A stretch of 64,000 bases of DNA from JACMLD01 sp039916305 (GCA_039916305.1 JBDSLR010000036.1:98288-162287); one strand, 5' to 3'; shown: positions 44,854-55,387, counted from the first letter of the stretch. The notes: generated from the letters alone by a model not told the origin. Numbers and translations are program-made.

Positions 44854-45996
44854 CTATTTATGCTGTTTTAATACAATGCCTGAAGGAAGCGGCTGTGGCG
44901 CAATAGTTGGGCCATATACGGTAAGCAGCCCGTTTTTAACGGTCATACGATCAATAAAAGTTACACGGTCATTACCGGTGGCGGTTGTGCGTGCATGGTA
45001 TACACAAAACATTTCCTTTCCATCAGGCGAATAAACGATATTATTATGCCCTGTGCCGGTTACGGTGCCGCCTTTTGCTGTGTTCTTTTGCAGTACCGGG
45101 TTATTGGCCGCTTTTGTATAGGGGCCCAGCGCTGCCTTTGCCGTGGCGTAGCCCACTGCATAATTTTGGCCGGCAAAATTATTTGCAGAATACATCATGT
45201 AATAAATGTTGTCTTTTTTAAAGGTTACCGACCCTTCTGTCCAGCGCCTGTTTACCTCCCGCGAACTAACGGACCGGCTTTCCCATTCCGCTTGTTTATC
45301 ATTCATACTTACTGGTGGCCGCAATAGCAATACAGGCTCGCTCAATACACCAGAAAAATCTGGTTTTAGCGCAACGCCATAGACCCAGCTTTCTTCTATT
45401 TCATTAAACCAGCCTTTTTCTTTGGCCATGGTGGCAAGGCCGCTTTCAACCGCATGTTTATAACAGCATCTTGAGTAATAAAGAAAGGCGCGGCCATCGT
45501 TATCAAAAAATACATTCGCATCAATGATGGGGTAACCCGGATCAAAAACCGGTTTATCTGAAAAATCAACAAAAGGACCTTCCGGGCTATCAGCAACCGC
45601 AATACCTATCCTGAAATTTTCCAGCTCATTACCTGGATTATTTCGCCATTCGGCACTATAAAACATATAGTATTTGTTTTTTACTTTATATACTTCCGGC
45701 GCCCAGAATGATGCCGTTCCCCATGAGGTAACTGAATCCCTGGTATACACCTGGCCAAGTGCCTGCCAGTTTACAAGGTCAGCAGATTTGTATGCAGGGA
45801 AACCCGTGCTGCTGCCGGTGCCATAGACATAATACATTCCATCTGCATATAAAAAATACGGATCACCCAGCTTAAGGGGTAATGGATTTGAAAAATTTTC
45901 ATGGACGTTTTTCGCCATGGCTGACTGCGCGTACAATGGCTGATAAGAATATAATCCGATGCTGACAGCGAGTAGTAAAACAAAGTAATATTTCAT
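44854..45996 (-). CDS. glycoside hydrolase family 43, arabinosidase-type
   Basis: 380 aa secreted protein with a signal peptide (about 1-23). The five-bladed propeller of GH43 starts with GDPYFLYADGMYY (base Asp45), continues with FWAPEVYKVKNKYYMFYSAEW and IDANVFFDNDGRAF (Asp), and the acid is likely Glu in RRWTEGSVTF. It probably removes arabinose side chains from arabinan or xylan. It ends the transcription unit with the sensor kinase and response regulator, 80 bp after the regulator gene. Confidence 0.85.
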   Translation of the reverse strand: MKYYFVLLLAVSIGLYSYQPLYAQSAMAKNVHENFSNPLPLKLGDPYFLYADGMYYVYGTGSSTGFPAYKSADLVNWQALGQVYTRDSVTSWGTASFWAPEVYKVKNKYYMFYSAEWRNNPGNELENFRIGIAVADSPEGPFVDFSDKPVFDPGYPIIDANVFFDNDGRAFLYYSRCCYKHAVESGLATMAKEKGWFNEIEESWVYGVALKPDFSGVLSEPVLLLRPPVSMNDKQAEWESRSVSSREVNRRWTEGSVTFKKDNIYYMMYSANNFAGQNYAVGYATAKAALGPYTKAANNPVLQKNTAKGGTVTGTGHNNIVYSPDGKEMFCVYHARTTATGNDRVTFIDRMTVKNGLLTVYGPTIAPQPLPSGIVLKQHK

Positions 45997-46076
45997 ATAA
46001 ATGCTTTATCGTGGTAAAAAATACAGGGTTTCGGCATCCTGAAAAACCATGACCTTAACCAGTTAAGGAAGGCACC

Positions 46077-46868
46077 TTAATGCCCGTCTTTTTTATGATT
46101 GTTCTTTTCCTGTTGCTTGCTAAGCTGGTATTCCGAAGGCGTCATACCAAACTGCTTTAAAAAATTACGTCCAAAATTGGTTTGGGATCCATATCCCACC
46201 ATATCAGCAATTTCATAAATCTTATTGCTACCCGCAGCAAGCAGCTCCGCTGCTTTTTTCAGCCGGGTTATATTGATCAGTTCATTGGGCGTGAGATCGG
46301 AAATCACTTTAATTTTCCGGTAGAGCGTAGGCCGGCTCATGTTTACAAGGCCGGCAAGTTTTTCTACATCCAGGCTGGTATCTTCAAGGTTGTTATAAAT
46401 GGCTTCATTGATATGTTCCAGGAATAGTTCATCCGCCTTTGAATATGCCATGCTTTTAATATGCACCAGGGGTGAGCTGGCAAAATATTCCTTTATTTTG
46501 GCGCGGTTGGCCAGCAGGTTGGCAATTTGCACCCTGAGATAATCGGGAGAAAATGGCTTTTCAATGTAGGCGTCTGCGCCCAATTCAAGTCCTTCAATTT
46601 TAGATTGCAGTGTATTTCGTGCTGTTAGCAGAATGATTGGTATATGACTGTAGTCAAAATTGGTTTTAATTATTTTACACAATTCAAACCCATCCATTAC
46701 CGGCATCATAATATCACAGATGATCAGCTGGATAGCATCACCTTTCAGCACCTGCAATGCATCATGGCCATTCAGGGCTTTTATAACAGTGTACTTGTCG
46801 TTCAGCTCGTGCTCAACAAACTCCAGTATTTCTTCGTTGTCATCCACTAATAGTAAAACAGGTTTCAT
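46077..46868 (-). CDS. response regulator with AraC HTH (split hybrid two-component regulator)
   Basis: 263 aa. Receiver domain with Asp9/Asp10 and phosphoacceptor Asp52 (LIICDIMMPVMDG), Lys104 (YIEKPF); AraC-type HTH at about 155-250 (LDVEKLAGLVNMSRPTLYRKI, IYEIADMVGYGSQTNFGR). This is exactly the C-terminal portion of a Bacteroidetes hybrid two-component system, encoded here as a separate gene. The start is the ATG at 46868, in a TGATG overlap with the kinase stop; the frame also has an upstream TTG. It should control the arabinan genes. Confidence 0.9.
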   Translation of the reverse strand: MKPVLLLVDDNEEILEFVEHELNDKYTVIKALNGHDALQVLKGDAIQLIICDIMMPVMDGFELCKIIKTNFDYSHIPIILLTARNTLQSKIEGLELGADAYIEKPFSPDYLRVQIANLLANRAKIKEYFASSPLVHIKSMAYSKADELFLEHINEAIYNNLEDTSLDVEKLAGLVNMSRPTLYRKIKVISDLTPNELINITRLKKAAELLAAGSNKIYEIADMVGYGSQTNFGRNFLKQFGMTPSEYQLSKQQEKNNHKKDGH

Positions 46869-49800
46869 CAATCGTTTTTTTCTGCTGTAACCGATTTTTT
46901 TTGTTCCTTTTCCATGTCCGTATGGCCGTTCAATTCCTGTTGTACCGGCATGCTCAAGACAAAAATATTCAGGCTGCCGGCTGGCTTCTCCAATTCAAGT
47001 ATTCCTTTGTGTAACTGAACCAGTGAAAGGGACAGTGCAAGGCCGATACCCGTTCCTTTTTGTTTCTCCGTTTCCTTCAACCTGAAAAAAGGTTCAAAAA
47101 TTTTATTCCGCATATCATACGGAATCTGGTAACCGTCGTTCTTTACTTCAATCGTAAAAGAATTGTCTGACTCAGTAAAAGGCAGCAGGCAAACCTGCAC
47201 CGTGGTTGCTGCGTATTTTACCGCATTGCTGAACAAGTTACTCAGTATTTTATTGAATGCTTCTATATCTACCGCAGCAAATAATTTTGCAGCTGGCAAA
47301 TCGATGGCATAGGAAAGATTTTTTTGTTCGGCCAGTGGTTTAAAATTGATCCAGGTATCTTCCAGCAGTTCTGTAATATTGGCTTTTGCAAAATTAAGGC
47401 TGAAGCCTTGTATTTCTGTTTGCCTGAAATCAAGCAGCTGGTTACTGAGATTAATAAGCCGGTCAGTGTTACGTTCCATGATTTTAAGACTGTCCTTTAT
47501 TTCAGGCAAATCAGCCGCTTTCCGGATTACTTTTTCCATTGGGCCCTTAATAAGTGTCAAAGGCGTTTTAATTTCATGTGCTACATTGGTAAAGAATTCC
47601 ATCTTCGCCCTGAAAATCTCTTTTTCTTTGGCAATTTCCAGCTGTTCAATTTTCCGCCTGTTTTTTTCTTCTACCTTATTATGGTAATTGCGTACCAGAT
47701 AATATATAATAAGCAGTGCCGCAATAGCATAACAAATATAGGCGAGTGTACCTAACCACCAGGGTGGCAATATCTCTATGGTCAGTTTGGTTTCCTGCTG
47801 GTTCCACACCCCGCTGCTGTTAGAAGCTTTCACTTTAAAAACATAAGTACCGGCAGCCAGTTCCGTAAAATATACTTTGCGGTTTGTTTTCAAAAAAGTC
47901 CAGTCTTTGTCAAGCCCTTCCATTTTATATACATATTCAGACATCTCCGGTGCTGTATAGCTGAGTGAGGCAAAGTCAATGCTGAAAGTGGATTGGTTGT
48001 AATCAAGCGTTATCTTATCTGTATAATTGATGGATTTTTGCAGGGGCGAATTGTTTTTTGAAATAACCAGCTCTTTATTGTCTACCTGGAAACCCGTAAT
48101 GTACACAGGCGGTGTGAAACTGTTTTGTACAAAAGCAGCAGGTTGAAAACTGATCAAGCCCTTTACACTTCCAAAATACATTTTTCCCGAAGCGTCTTTG
48201 TAAGCGGAACTGAAATTAAACTGGTCATTCAGCAATCCATTAATTCTTGTATAGGTATTGAGTTGTTCTGTTTTTGGGTCAAAGCAGACCAACCCTTTTG
48301 AAGTGCTGATCCACAGCTTCTTTTTTTCATCTTCCAGTACACTAAGAATAAAATTAGTAGGAAATCCTTTTTGCGTAGTGTATTGTGTAAAATTTCTTGC
48401 CGGGCGGTTGTATTTGCAGAGGCCGCCTTCGGTTGCAAACCAAAGGTTTTTATCACTGTCTTCAAATATACTGTTGACGCGGTTACTGCTGAGGCTATGG
48501 TTATTGCTGGCATCATAACTGAAATTGCCACTCTCCTGTGTTTTGGTATCGTAAAAGTGTATCCCGTTGCCGTAGGTACCGGCCCATATAATACCATTTT
48601 CATCCTTCAGCAGCGAGGAATACCAATTGTACAATGGCATGCCGGGTAGCGGGGTAAAATTATCTTCCCGCCGGTTGTAGGTGTAAGCACCCCGGGTGGT
48701 GGCCAGCATAATCTCTTTGTCAGTTGTTTGATAAATACAATAAATGAAATTGCTCTTAAGATCGTGCTGCCCGGTATCCTGAACGTAATGGCGTACTACT
48801 TTTTCTGTTTGCAGATCCATGATGTCCAGGCCGTGTTCAAAAGTGCCAATCCACAATTCATTTTCATTTACCAGCAGGCCATGTATGTTTGTATAGGAGA
48901 TACTGCCCTTTCCACCCATGGGTTGAAAATGGGTAAACAGGCCTGTTGCCGTATCCATTTTGTTGAGTCCGGCATCTTCTGTTCCGATCCACAGACGGCC
49001 GTTTTTATCCTGCTGTATTTCACGTGCCACATACCCACTCAGGGAGTTTTCACCGCTTTTTGGAAAAATTTTTGTAAAAGAATTGTATTGCTTTGGGTAG
49101 TAATTGATGCCGCCAAAATAAGTACCTGCCCAAATACCACCTTCGCGGTCTTTACAAAATGTATACACTGCATTGTCTGAAATGGAGTAGGGATCATTGT
49201 ATTTTTTATGGAGGTTGACCAGCGTTCCGCTTTTCATGTTGTAAATAAATATCCCGGATTCGGTTCCTATCCAGCATTCACTGTCAGAAGTCTGCACAAA
49301 GTTGCGTACAAATACAGCGGTTTTATCGGGATTATAGGTGAGGATGTCTTTATAGGCGGCCGTATGAATATCAAAAAGTTTGGCACCATGTATAGAAGTG
49401 CCAATTAATATACTGCCGTTTGTAGTGCCGTATAATTTTTCAATCCACGCATTGCCGTTTTTTGGAGAATGGGCAAAGAGATCAAAATCTGTAAACGAAT
49501 TGCTTTCAGAATTATATTTTTTCAGCAACCCATTTGTAGTAGACACCCATATAGTGCCATCGCCGGAATGGCAGATAGAAGTGGCTTCAAAATAACTGGT
49601 CACGTCATAGTACTGTAATTTCTTAGTGCTGCTGTTATATTGAATAAGCGTTAGCCCGGCAATAAACCAAAGATTTTTACCGGCATCCATCTCTATTGCT
49701 GCTACCTGGCCAGTAACTGTAGTGGGCAGGCGACTAAAACTTTCAGTGGCAGCATCATATTGGTACAAACCATCTTCCGTGCCTACCCATAATATACCGT

Positions 49801-50074
49801 TTTTGTCTTCGTAAAGGGAATGAATAAAATTGCTGCCGATGCTGCCGCTGTCAGCGGGATTGCTTCTAAAAATCTTAAAACTATACCCGTCGAACCTGTC
49901 GAGCCCGTCTTTCGTTCCGAACCATAAAAAGCCTTTTTTGTCCTGTACGCTGCAGATTACTGCGTTGTTGGAGAGTCCGTTTTCAACCTGGAAATGCCTG
50001 AAATAGTAAGACTGGGCGCACAGGGCGCCTGCGCTAAGAAGGAATATGGCAAATATGAATAGTCGCGTAATCAA
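46868..50074 (-). CDS. HTCS-type sensor histidine kinase without receiver domain
   Basis: 1068 aa. Signal peptide (about 1-20), periplasmic two-component propeller repeats (NAVICSVQDKKGFLWFGTKDGL and many WVGTxxGL-type blades) to about 660, a Y_Y_Y domain (about 690-765), a membrane helix near 770-795, HisKA with His833 in AHEIKTPLTLIKG, then HATPase (NLFSNAVKYA, GTGIGLALS). It ends shortly after with a Lys/Glu-rich tail and has no receiver. The periplasmic part senses arabino-oligosaccharide; the regulator is the next gene. Confidence 0.9.
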   Translation of the reverse strand: MITRLFIFAIFLLSAGALCAQSYYFRHFQVENGLSNNAVICSVQDKKGFLWFGTKDGLDRFDGYSFKIFRSNPADSGSIGSNFIHSLYEDKNGILWVGTEDGLYQYDAATESFSRLPTTVTGQVAAIEMDAGKNLWFIAGLTLIQYNSSTKKLQYYDVTSYFEATSICHSGDGTIWVSTTNGLLKKYNSESNSFTDFDLFAHSPKNGNAWIEKLYGTTNGSILIGTSIHGAKLFDIHTAAYKDILTYNPDKTAVFVRNFVQTSDSECWIGTESGIFIYNMKSGTLVNLHKKYNDPYSISDNAVYTFCKDREGGIWAGTYFGGINYYPKQYNSFTKIFPKSGENSLSGYVAREIQQDKNGRLWIGTEDAGLNKMDTATGLFTHFQPMGGKGSISYTNIHGLLVNENELWIGTFEHGLDIMDLQTEKVVRHYVQDTGQHDLKSNFIYCIYQTTDKEIMLATTRGAYTYNRREDNFTPLPGMPLYNWYSSLLKDENGIIWAGTYGNGIHFYDTKTQESGNFSYDASNNHSLSSNRVNSIFEDSDKNLWFATEGGLCKYNRPARNFTQYTTQKGFPTNFILSVLEDEKKKLWISTSKGLVCFDPKTEQLNTYTRINGLLNDQFNFSSAYKDASGKMYFGSVKGLISFQPAAFVQNSFTPPVYITGFQVDNKELVISKNNSPLQKSINYTDKITLDYNQSTFSIDFASLSYTAPEMSEYVYKMEGLDKDWTFLKTNRKVYFTELAAGTYVFKVKASNSSGVWNQQETKLTIEILPPWWLGTLAYICYAIAALLIIYYLVRNYHNKVEEKNRRKIEQLEIAKEKEIFRAKMEFFTNVAHEIKTPLTLIKGPMEKVIRKAADLPEIKDSLKIMERNTDRLINLSNQLLDFRQTEIQGFSLNFAKANITELLEDTWINFKPLAEQKNLSYAIDLPAAKLFAAVDIEAFNKILSNLFSNAVKYAATTVQVCLLPFTESDNSFTIEVKNDGYQIPYDMRNKIFEPFFRLKETEKQKGTGIGLALSLSLVQLHKGILELEKPAGSLNIFVLSMPVQQELNGHTDMEKEQKKSVTAEKND

Positions 50075-50651
50075 GCAGTTTGTGATAATATAATTGGGGT
50101 AAAGATAGTTGAAGAATAAAAACTTATGCGGTCTTTACCTGCTGGCCAAACCTGTGCCGGACATATTTGCTGAAGCGCTTTGAAAAAAAGTATTGTAGTG
50201 CACGGAAAAAAAATGAAAAATTAAGATGCAGTAAGACATTTTGATGAAATATTGATACGATATGCAGTGATAAATAAAAAGATTAGCACCAATTTCACAG
50301 TGGATTGCTCTAATTGAACAAACGAACACGCTTAGCTGTATGATGATTACCTTCCATCTGTTGCCCGGTAATGGCCTGCTGTGGTCACCTGTACCACGCT
50401 TGCAACGCACACTGTTAAAGGCTTTCCTGTTTTCCTGCTGTATACTTTTTATATCCCGGGTTTGGAAACAATTATCTTTTATTTCTTCCTTGTTTTCACG
50501 TACGGCGTTCTGCCGGTCTCCATATCATTTTTTATTGCTGCAACCCATTCCTCTATAAGAAAATAATGCAGGACTATTGCTATTTTTTATGATCATTTTT
50601 ATAATTGTTAAACTGACACTTAAAGGATTTTTAAAACCAAATTGACGCTAT
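50075..50651. other. divergent regulatory region between sensor kinase and SusC
   Basis: 577 bp with no convincing gene. Two overlapping frames (50340-50558, 50381-50566) are open but have no recognisable product. It must hold the promoters of both the kinase operon and the SusC operon and the binding site of the split response regulator. The last 60 bp (from about 50,590) are AT-rich, as usual just before SusC. Confidence 0.6.
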
Positions 50652-53600
50652 ATGAAAAAATGTAAAAAAGAATACCCCTTACTGAGAAAATGGGTTGTAC
50701 AATTTACCATAATCTGGGCTTTTCTCATTGGGTACGCGGCGCATGCGCAGGGGCCGGTGGGTGGAACCATCAGGGATAAAGACGGCAAGCCGGTGGCGGG
50801 CGCCACTATTTCGGTAAAAGGCAAAAAGATCAGTGTGGTTTCAGCAGCAGACGGCGCCTTCAGTATACAGGCTGCCGGTGGCGATGTGCTGGTAGTATCT
50901 TCCGTAGGCTATGAAACCTATGAATCAAAACTTACCGCTACTGCTGCAAACCTGGCCATCCAGTTGGCTACAAATGCAAACGTGCTAAGCGATGTAGTAG
51001 TGGTGGGTTACGGTACACAGAAGAAGAAAGATCTAACCGGTTCCATCAGCGATATCAATGTTAATGACATCAGGAAATATACAACCAGCGATGTTTCCCA
51101 GCTTTTGCAGGGAAGGGCCACTGGTGTAGCGGTAAACAGCGACGGACAGCCAGGTGCTTCGCCCAGTGTACGCATCCGGGGTTTTAGTACATTCGGCGGC
51201 TCACAGCCTTTCTACGTGGTAGATGGTGTTCCAGGTGCAAGTATCCGTGATTTTAGTCCCAATGATGTGGAAACCATGACCGTTTTAAAAGATGCCTCTG
51301 CGGCGGCCATTTATGGTGCGTCTGCTGCCAATGGAGTTATTATTATTACTACCAAACAGGGAAGAAAAAATACCGCCATGCGGGTTAATTATAATGGCTA
51401 CTATGGCGTTGACAAGGTTTGGCAAATTCAGAAAGTAACAGACCGTGTGCAATATCAAACCCTTAACAACGAATCGCGCACAAATGCCGGCAAGCCGCTT
51501 TTTCCGGCCAATAATCCTTCCGCCCCTGGTTATGTAAGTAACATTAATACAGACTGGCAGAAAGAGGGCCTTAAAACGGGCAACCGTCAAAACCACAATG
51601 TGAGTTTATCCGGCGGCGGCAGTAATAATACTTATAACATTTCGCTGGATTATTTTGACAACAATGGTACGTATGTGGGTAACGGACCTGACTATAAACG
51701 CTATACTGCGCGTATCAACACCTCTGCCGAAAAGGGGATATTCAAAATAGGCGAGTCATTTAACTATACGCATTCCACAGAAAACACCCTTACTTTCAGG
51801 GATGATATCCTGCTGGGCGGTATACCGCCGCTTATTGGTTCACTGGTAGTGGCTATTCCAACCATGCCCGTATATGACCCAACTAACATAAACGGTTTTG
51901 GTGGTTCTTCATCAGAATTTAACGGCGCCAATTCGCTCAACGGTATCGGCATCAACAGCATCCTCAAAAACTATGTGGATGTTGACCGGACTTTTGCCAA
52001 CGTGTACGGTGAGCTGAGCCTGTTAAAAAATAATGGCCACAGTTTAAAATTTAGAACAAGTCTTAGTTATGATAAAACAATCACCAGGGATTATACCTGG
52101 CAACCGGCATTTTATCTTGGTAAATTTTTTAGCAGCGATATTGCCCGCCTGAACGACAACTCAAGGGTATACACCAATGCAGCTATTGAAAACACCCTCA
52201 ATTATCAAAAGTCGTTTAGTAAACATACCGTAGAAGCGCTGGTAGGTCAGTCTTACCGCTATGGCACCGCAGTATTGAGAGAAAGCCGGGCAGAGGGTTT
52301 TACCCTGCCTTATTACCCGGTCATCAGCAATGGACAAACCCGGTCAGCAAAAGGATCAGAATTTAAAAATACCCTCAGTTCTTATTTCGGAAGGGTAAAC
52401 TATTCATATGATGATCGTTATTTATTATCGGCTTCGTTACGCAGGGATGGTTCTTCCCGGTTTGCACCGGCTAATAAATTCGGGTATTTTCCTGCCGCAT
52501 CAGTAGGCTGGAAGATCAGCAATGAAAGTTTCTGGAAAGTGCCTGCCAATATTGTTTCTTCCCTCAAGCTCCGGGGAAGCTATGGCAAACTGGGTAACCA
52601 GGAAATTGCCGATTACCAGTTCCAGGGAACCATCAATTCAGGTGTTGTCTATACCTTTAATGGCGTACAATACAGTGGCGGATTGCAAACCCTCGTAGCA
52701 TCGCCCAATATTAAATGGGAGTCAAAAGCCATCACCAATATTGGTTTTGATGGTAGCTTCCTGAATGGGCATCTTGATTTTTCTGCAGAATATTATTATG
52801 CCAAAAGCACTGATATATTAGTGGGCATAACCATTCCTGCAAGTGTTGGGTTTGAAAACCTGAACCCGGTTATTAATGCTGCATCACTCAGCAACAGGGG
52901 TTTTGAGTTTACAGCCGCCTATCACAAAACTAAAGGCGCTTTTACATTTGACCTGTCTGCCAATCTTTCTACTGTAAAAAATAAAGTACTGGCACTCGGC
53001 GGCAACAATGAACCGCTGATAGGCGCAGGTGCTAAAACAGTTATTGGCGGTGAGGTAGGAGAGCATTTTGGATTTGTGTATGAAGGCATTTTTCAAAACC
53101 AGGCAGAGATTGCTGCACATGCAAAGCAGTTTGGCGCGGCGCTCGCTCCCGGGGATGTTAAATACCAGGACATCAGCGGCCCCAACGGTAAACCAGATGG
53201 AGTAGTGGATGAGGCCTATGACCGTGTTTCACTGGGAAGCGGTATACCAAGGTTCAATTACGGCCTGAGTTTTTCTGCGGCGTATAAAAAATTTGACTTT
53301 GCCATTTTTGCTTCCGGCAGCGCTAAGTTTTTAATCAATAGCCGCATGTACCGCGATTTGCACCATTCTGCCGGCGCGCTTAATTACAGTAGTGACATGC
53401 TGAACAGGTGGACAACTGCCAACACCAATACCAATATTCCGCGTTTGAATGATGACGATGTAAATAATTTTAAAGATTCTAACCGTCCGGGATGGTTGCA
53501 AAACGGTACTTACCTTAGAATTAATACCCTTTCGCTTGGTTACACTTTCCGTGAAAACATCATCAGGGGTTTAACCAGCGCAAGAGTCTATGCTACTGTT

Positions 53601-53735
53601 CAAAACCTTTACTCATTTCAAAAGTACCAGGGATACAATCCTGATTTTACTTCCGGCGTACTTAATCCTGGCTTTGATTTTGGATCCTATCCAAAACCAA
53701 GAACCATTATGCTGGGTGTACAAATAGGTTTTTAA
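50652..53735 (+). CDS. SusC/RagA family TonB-linked outer-membrane protein
   Basis: 1027 aa. Signal peptide ending AAHAQ (about 32), carboxypeptidase-D-like domain (VGGTIRDKDGKPVAGATISVKG, 34-110), the SusC signature SDVVVVGYGTQKKKDLTGS (about 114), TonB plug and 22-strand barrel ending GVQIGF. It imports oligosaccharides with its SusD partner 27 bp downstream. Position in an arabinan operon points to arabino-oligosaccharide as cargo. Confidence 0.95.
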   Translation: MKKCKKEYPLLRKWVVQFTIIWAFLIGYAAHAQGPVGGTIRDKDGKPVAGATISVKGKKISVVSAADGAFSIQAAGGDVLVVSSVGYETYESKLTATAANLAIQLATNANVLSDVVVVGYGTQKKKDLTGSISDINVNDIRKYTTSDVSQLLQGRATGVAVNSDGQPGASPSVRIRGFSTFGGSQPFYVVDGVPGASIRDFSPNDVETMTVLKDASAAAIYGASAANGVIIITTKQGRKNTAMRVNYNGYYGVDKVWQIQKVTDRVQYQTLNNESRTNAGKPLFPANNPSAPGYVSNINTDWQKEGLKTGNRQNHNVSLSGGGSNNTYNISLDYFDNNGTYVGNGPDYKRYTARINTSAEKGIFKIGESFNYTHSTENTLTFRDDILLGGIPPLIGSLVVAIPTMPVYDPTNINGFGGSSSEFNGANSLNGIGINSILKNYVDVDRTFANVYGELSLLKNNGHSLKFRTSLSYDKTITRDYTWQPAFYLGKFFSSDIARLNDNSRVYTNAAIENTLNYQKSFSKHTVEALVGQSYRYGTAVLRESRAEGFTLPYYPVISNGQTRSAKGSEFKNTLSSYFGRVNYSYDDRYLLSASLRRDGSSRFAPANKFGYFPAASVGWKISNESFWKVPANIVSSLKLRGSYGKLGNQEIADYQFQGTINSGVVYTFNGVQYSGGLQTLVASPNIKWESKAITNIGFDGSFLNGHLDFSAEYYYAKSTDILVGITIPASVGFENLNPVINAASLSNRGFEFTAAYHKTKGAFTFDLSANLSTVKNKVLALGGNNEPLIGAGAKTVIGGEVGEHFGFVYEGIFQNQAEIAAHAKQFGAALAPGDVKYQDISGPNGKPDGVVDEAYDRVSLGSGIPRFNYGLSFSAAYKKFDFAIFASGSAKFLINSRMYRDLHHSAGALNYSSDMLNRWTTANTNTNIPRLNDDDVNNFKDSNRPGWLQNGTYLRINTLSLGYTFRENIIRGLTSARVYATVQNLYSFQKYQGYNPDFTSGVLNPGFDFGSYPKPRTIMLGVQIGF

Positions 53736-53762
53736 GCATCAAACAACACTTAAAAAAAAATT

Positions 53763-55325
53763 ATGAAAAAAGTAATATACCTGTTCATCGGTTGTTTTTT
53801 TATCAGCACGGGGTGCGATAAGAAATTAAACCTGACCAATCCCAACTTATTAACTTCATCTGATTATTGGAAAACCAAAGAGCAGGCCTATGCAGGATGC
53901 ACGGCCATTTACAATGCCTTAACGGTGGATGGCTCATATATGCGTTCTTTTCCCGGACTTACGGACAGCCGTGGCGACGACTTTACGGCTGACAGTCCCT
54001 GGCTTGACCTGGTATTGACCGGTCAGTTTATTATTCCTACCACTTCAGCGCCGGTGTTCTGGATATGGAGAGAGTTTTATCTGGTGATCAACCGCGCTAA
54101 CCAGGTGATAGCAAATGTGAGCCTGTACAGTGACGCAATTCTGTCTGCAGACGAGAAAAAAAGAATTCTTGGTCAGGCTTACTTTCTCCGGGGATTGGCG
54201 TACTATAACCTGGCAACCAGTTTTAAAATTGTGCCAGTTATTACAAAGCCGGTAACTGACCAGGCAGACTATTCTGCGCCCACTGCTACGGAAGATGAAT
54301 TGTGGAACCAGATTTACGCAGATTTGCAGGCAGCAGAAGCCAACCTGCCCATCTCGTACGACAATGTAACAGGACTGGATAAAGGCCAGAAAGGCAGGGC
54401 TACCAAAGGTTCAGCCGCCGGCTTGCTGGGTAAAGCCTATTTGTTCAAAAAAGATTATGTAAAAGCGGGTACACAATTTGAAAAATTTTTGAGTGGCGGT
54501 GCGTTAAACGGTGTTTATGCATTAATGCCCGACTACCGCGATAATTTCAAAGATAAAAACGAGAACAATAATGAATCACTGTTTGAAGTTCAATTTACAG
54601 AAGGAACAGGTACAGATATTAACTGGGCAGGCGATCCATCCGGTACCTGGAAACAGGTGCAGGCTATTTCTGTAACCTACGGTATGGAAGGCGCTGTCTT
54701 CTCTGATTATCTGCCTACGCGCTGGATATACAATGAATACAAACTGGAGAAAACCATTGATGGTAAAAGTGATCCAAGACTGCTGGTTACCATTGCTTCC
54801 TATGAACCTGCTGATAACTCAATACAGGCTTATGGCCGTGCCTGGTTCAATCCGCAAACATCTATTTACCCAAGAAAATATACCAATGATGGCGTAGGTA
54901 ATGGTAAACCTTTTGAAGCTGCCGCAGAATCAGGTATTAATTACAGGGTATTAAGATATGCAGATATTTTACTGATGTATGCTGAAGTGCTCAACGAAAC
55001 AGGTAAGACTGCGCAGGCTTATCCATTTATTCAGCAGGTAAGAGCAAGGGCTAAACTGGCTGATCTGGCAACCACTAAACCAGGCATGACGCAGGCGCAG
55101 ATGCGCGACCAGCTGGGCCACGAACGCGCACTTGAGTTTGCCATAGAAGGCCAGCGCATCAATGATATTATACGCTGGGGCTGGTTGTATGATGCTACCA
55201 AACTCGCTATGCTGAAAACACATGATCCTGATTTTAACACCTGGACACCCGGTAATGAATACTTACCCATTCCGCAACAGGAACTGGATGTAAATAAAAA
55301 TCTTAAGCCCAACCCGGCTAACTGA
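53763..55325 (+). CDS. RagB/SusD family nutrient-binding lipoprotein
   Basis: 520 aa. Lipobox ISTGC with Cys18, then TPR-like SusD helices (YFLRGLAYYNLATSF, RYADILLMYAEVLNETG) and the conserved ERALEFAIEGQRINDIIRWG. It forms the lid over the adjacent SusC barrel and captures arabinan fragments at the cell surface. Between its stop and the next gene is a strong hairpin, so downstream enzymes may be expressed at a lower level. Confidence 0.95.
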   Translation: MKKVIYLFIGCFFISTGCDKKLNLTNPNLLTSSDYWKTKEQAYAGCTAIYNALTVDGSYMRSFPGLTDSRGDDFTADSPWLDLVLTGQFIIPTTSAPVFWIWREFYLVINRANQVIANVSLYSDAILSADEKKRILGQAYFLRGLAYYNLATSFKIVPVITKPVTDQADYSAPTATEDELWNQIYADLQAAEANLPISYDNVTGLDKGQKGRATKGSAAGLLGKAYLFKKDYVKAGTQFEKFLSGGALNGVYALMPDYRDNFKDKNENNNESLFEVQFTEGTGTDINWAGDPSGTWKQVQAISVTYGMEGAVFSDYLPTRWIYNEYKLEKTIDGKSDPRLLVTIASYEPADNSIQAYGRAWFNPQTSIYPRKYTNDGVGNGKPFEAAAESGINYRVLRYADILLMYAEVLNETGKTAQAYPFIQQVRARAKLADLATTKPGMTQAQMRDQLGHERALEFAIEGQRINDIIRWGWLYDATKLAMLKTHDPDFNTWTPGNEYLPIPQQELDVNKNLKPNPAN

Positions 55326-55340
55326 TGTATTGGTAATGGC

Positions 55341-55380
55341 AAATTCCTGCCTGCATATTTTTGCGGGTGGGAATTTTTAA
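55341..55380 (+). terminator. terminator-like hairpin between SusD and GH43
   Basis: A 15-bp stem with three G-U pairs (55341-55355 with 55362-55376), 6-nt loop, followed by TTTAA, 15 bp after the SusD stop. Probably an attenuating site inside the operon. Confidence 0.65.
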
Positions 55381-55387
55381 TCACTAA

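Noticed and set aside
50340..50566. two overlapping small frames in the kinase/SusC gap
   Set aside because: Hydrophobic by chance composition only; no start or family support.
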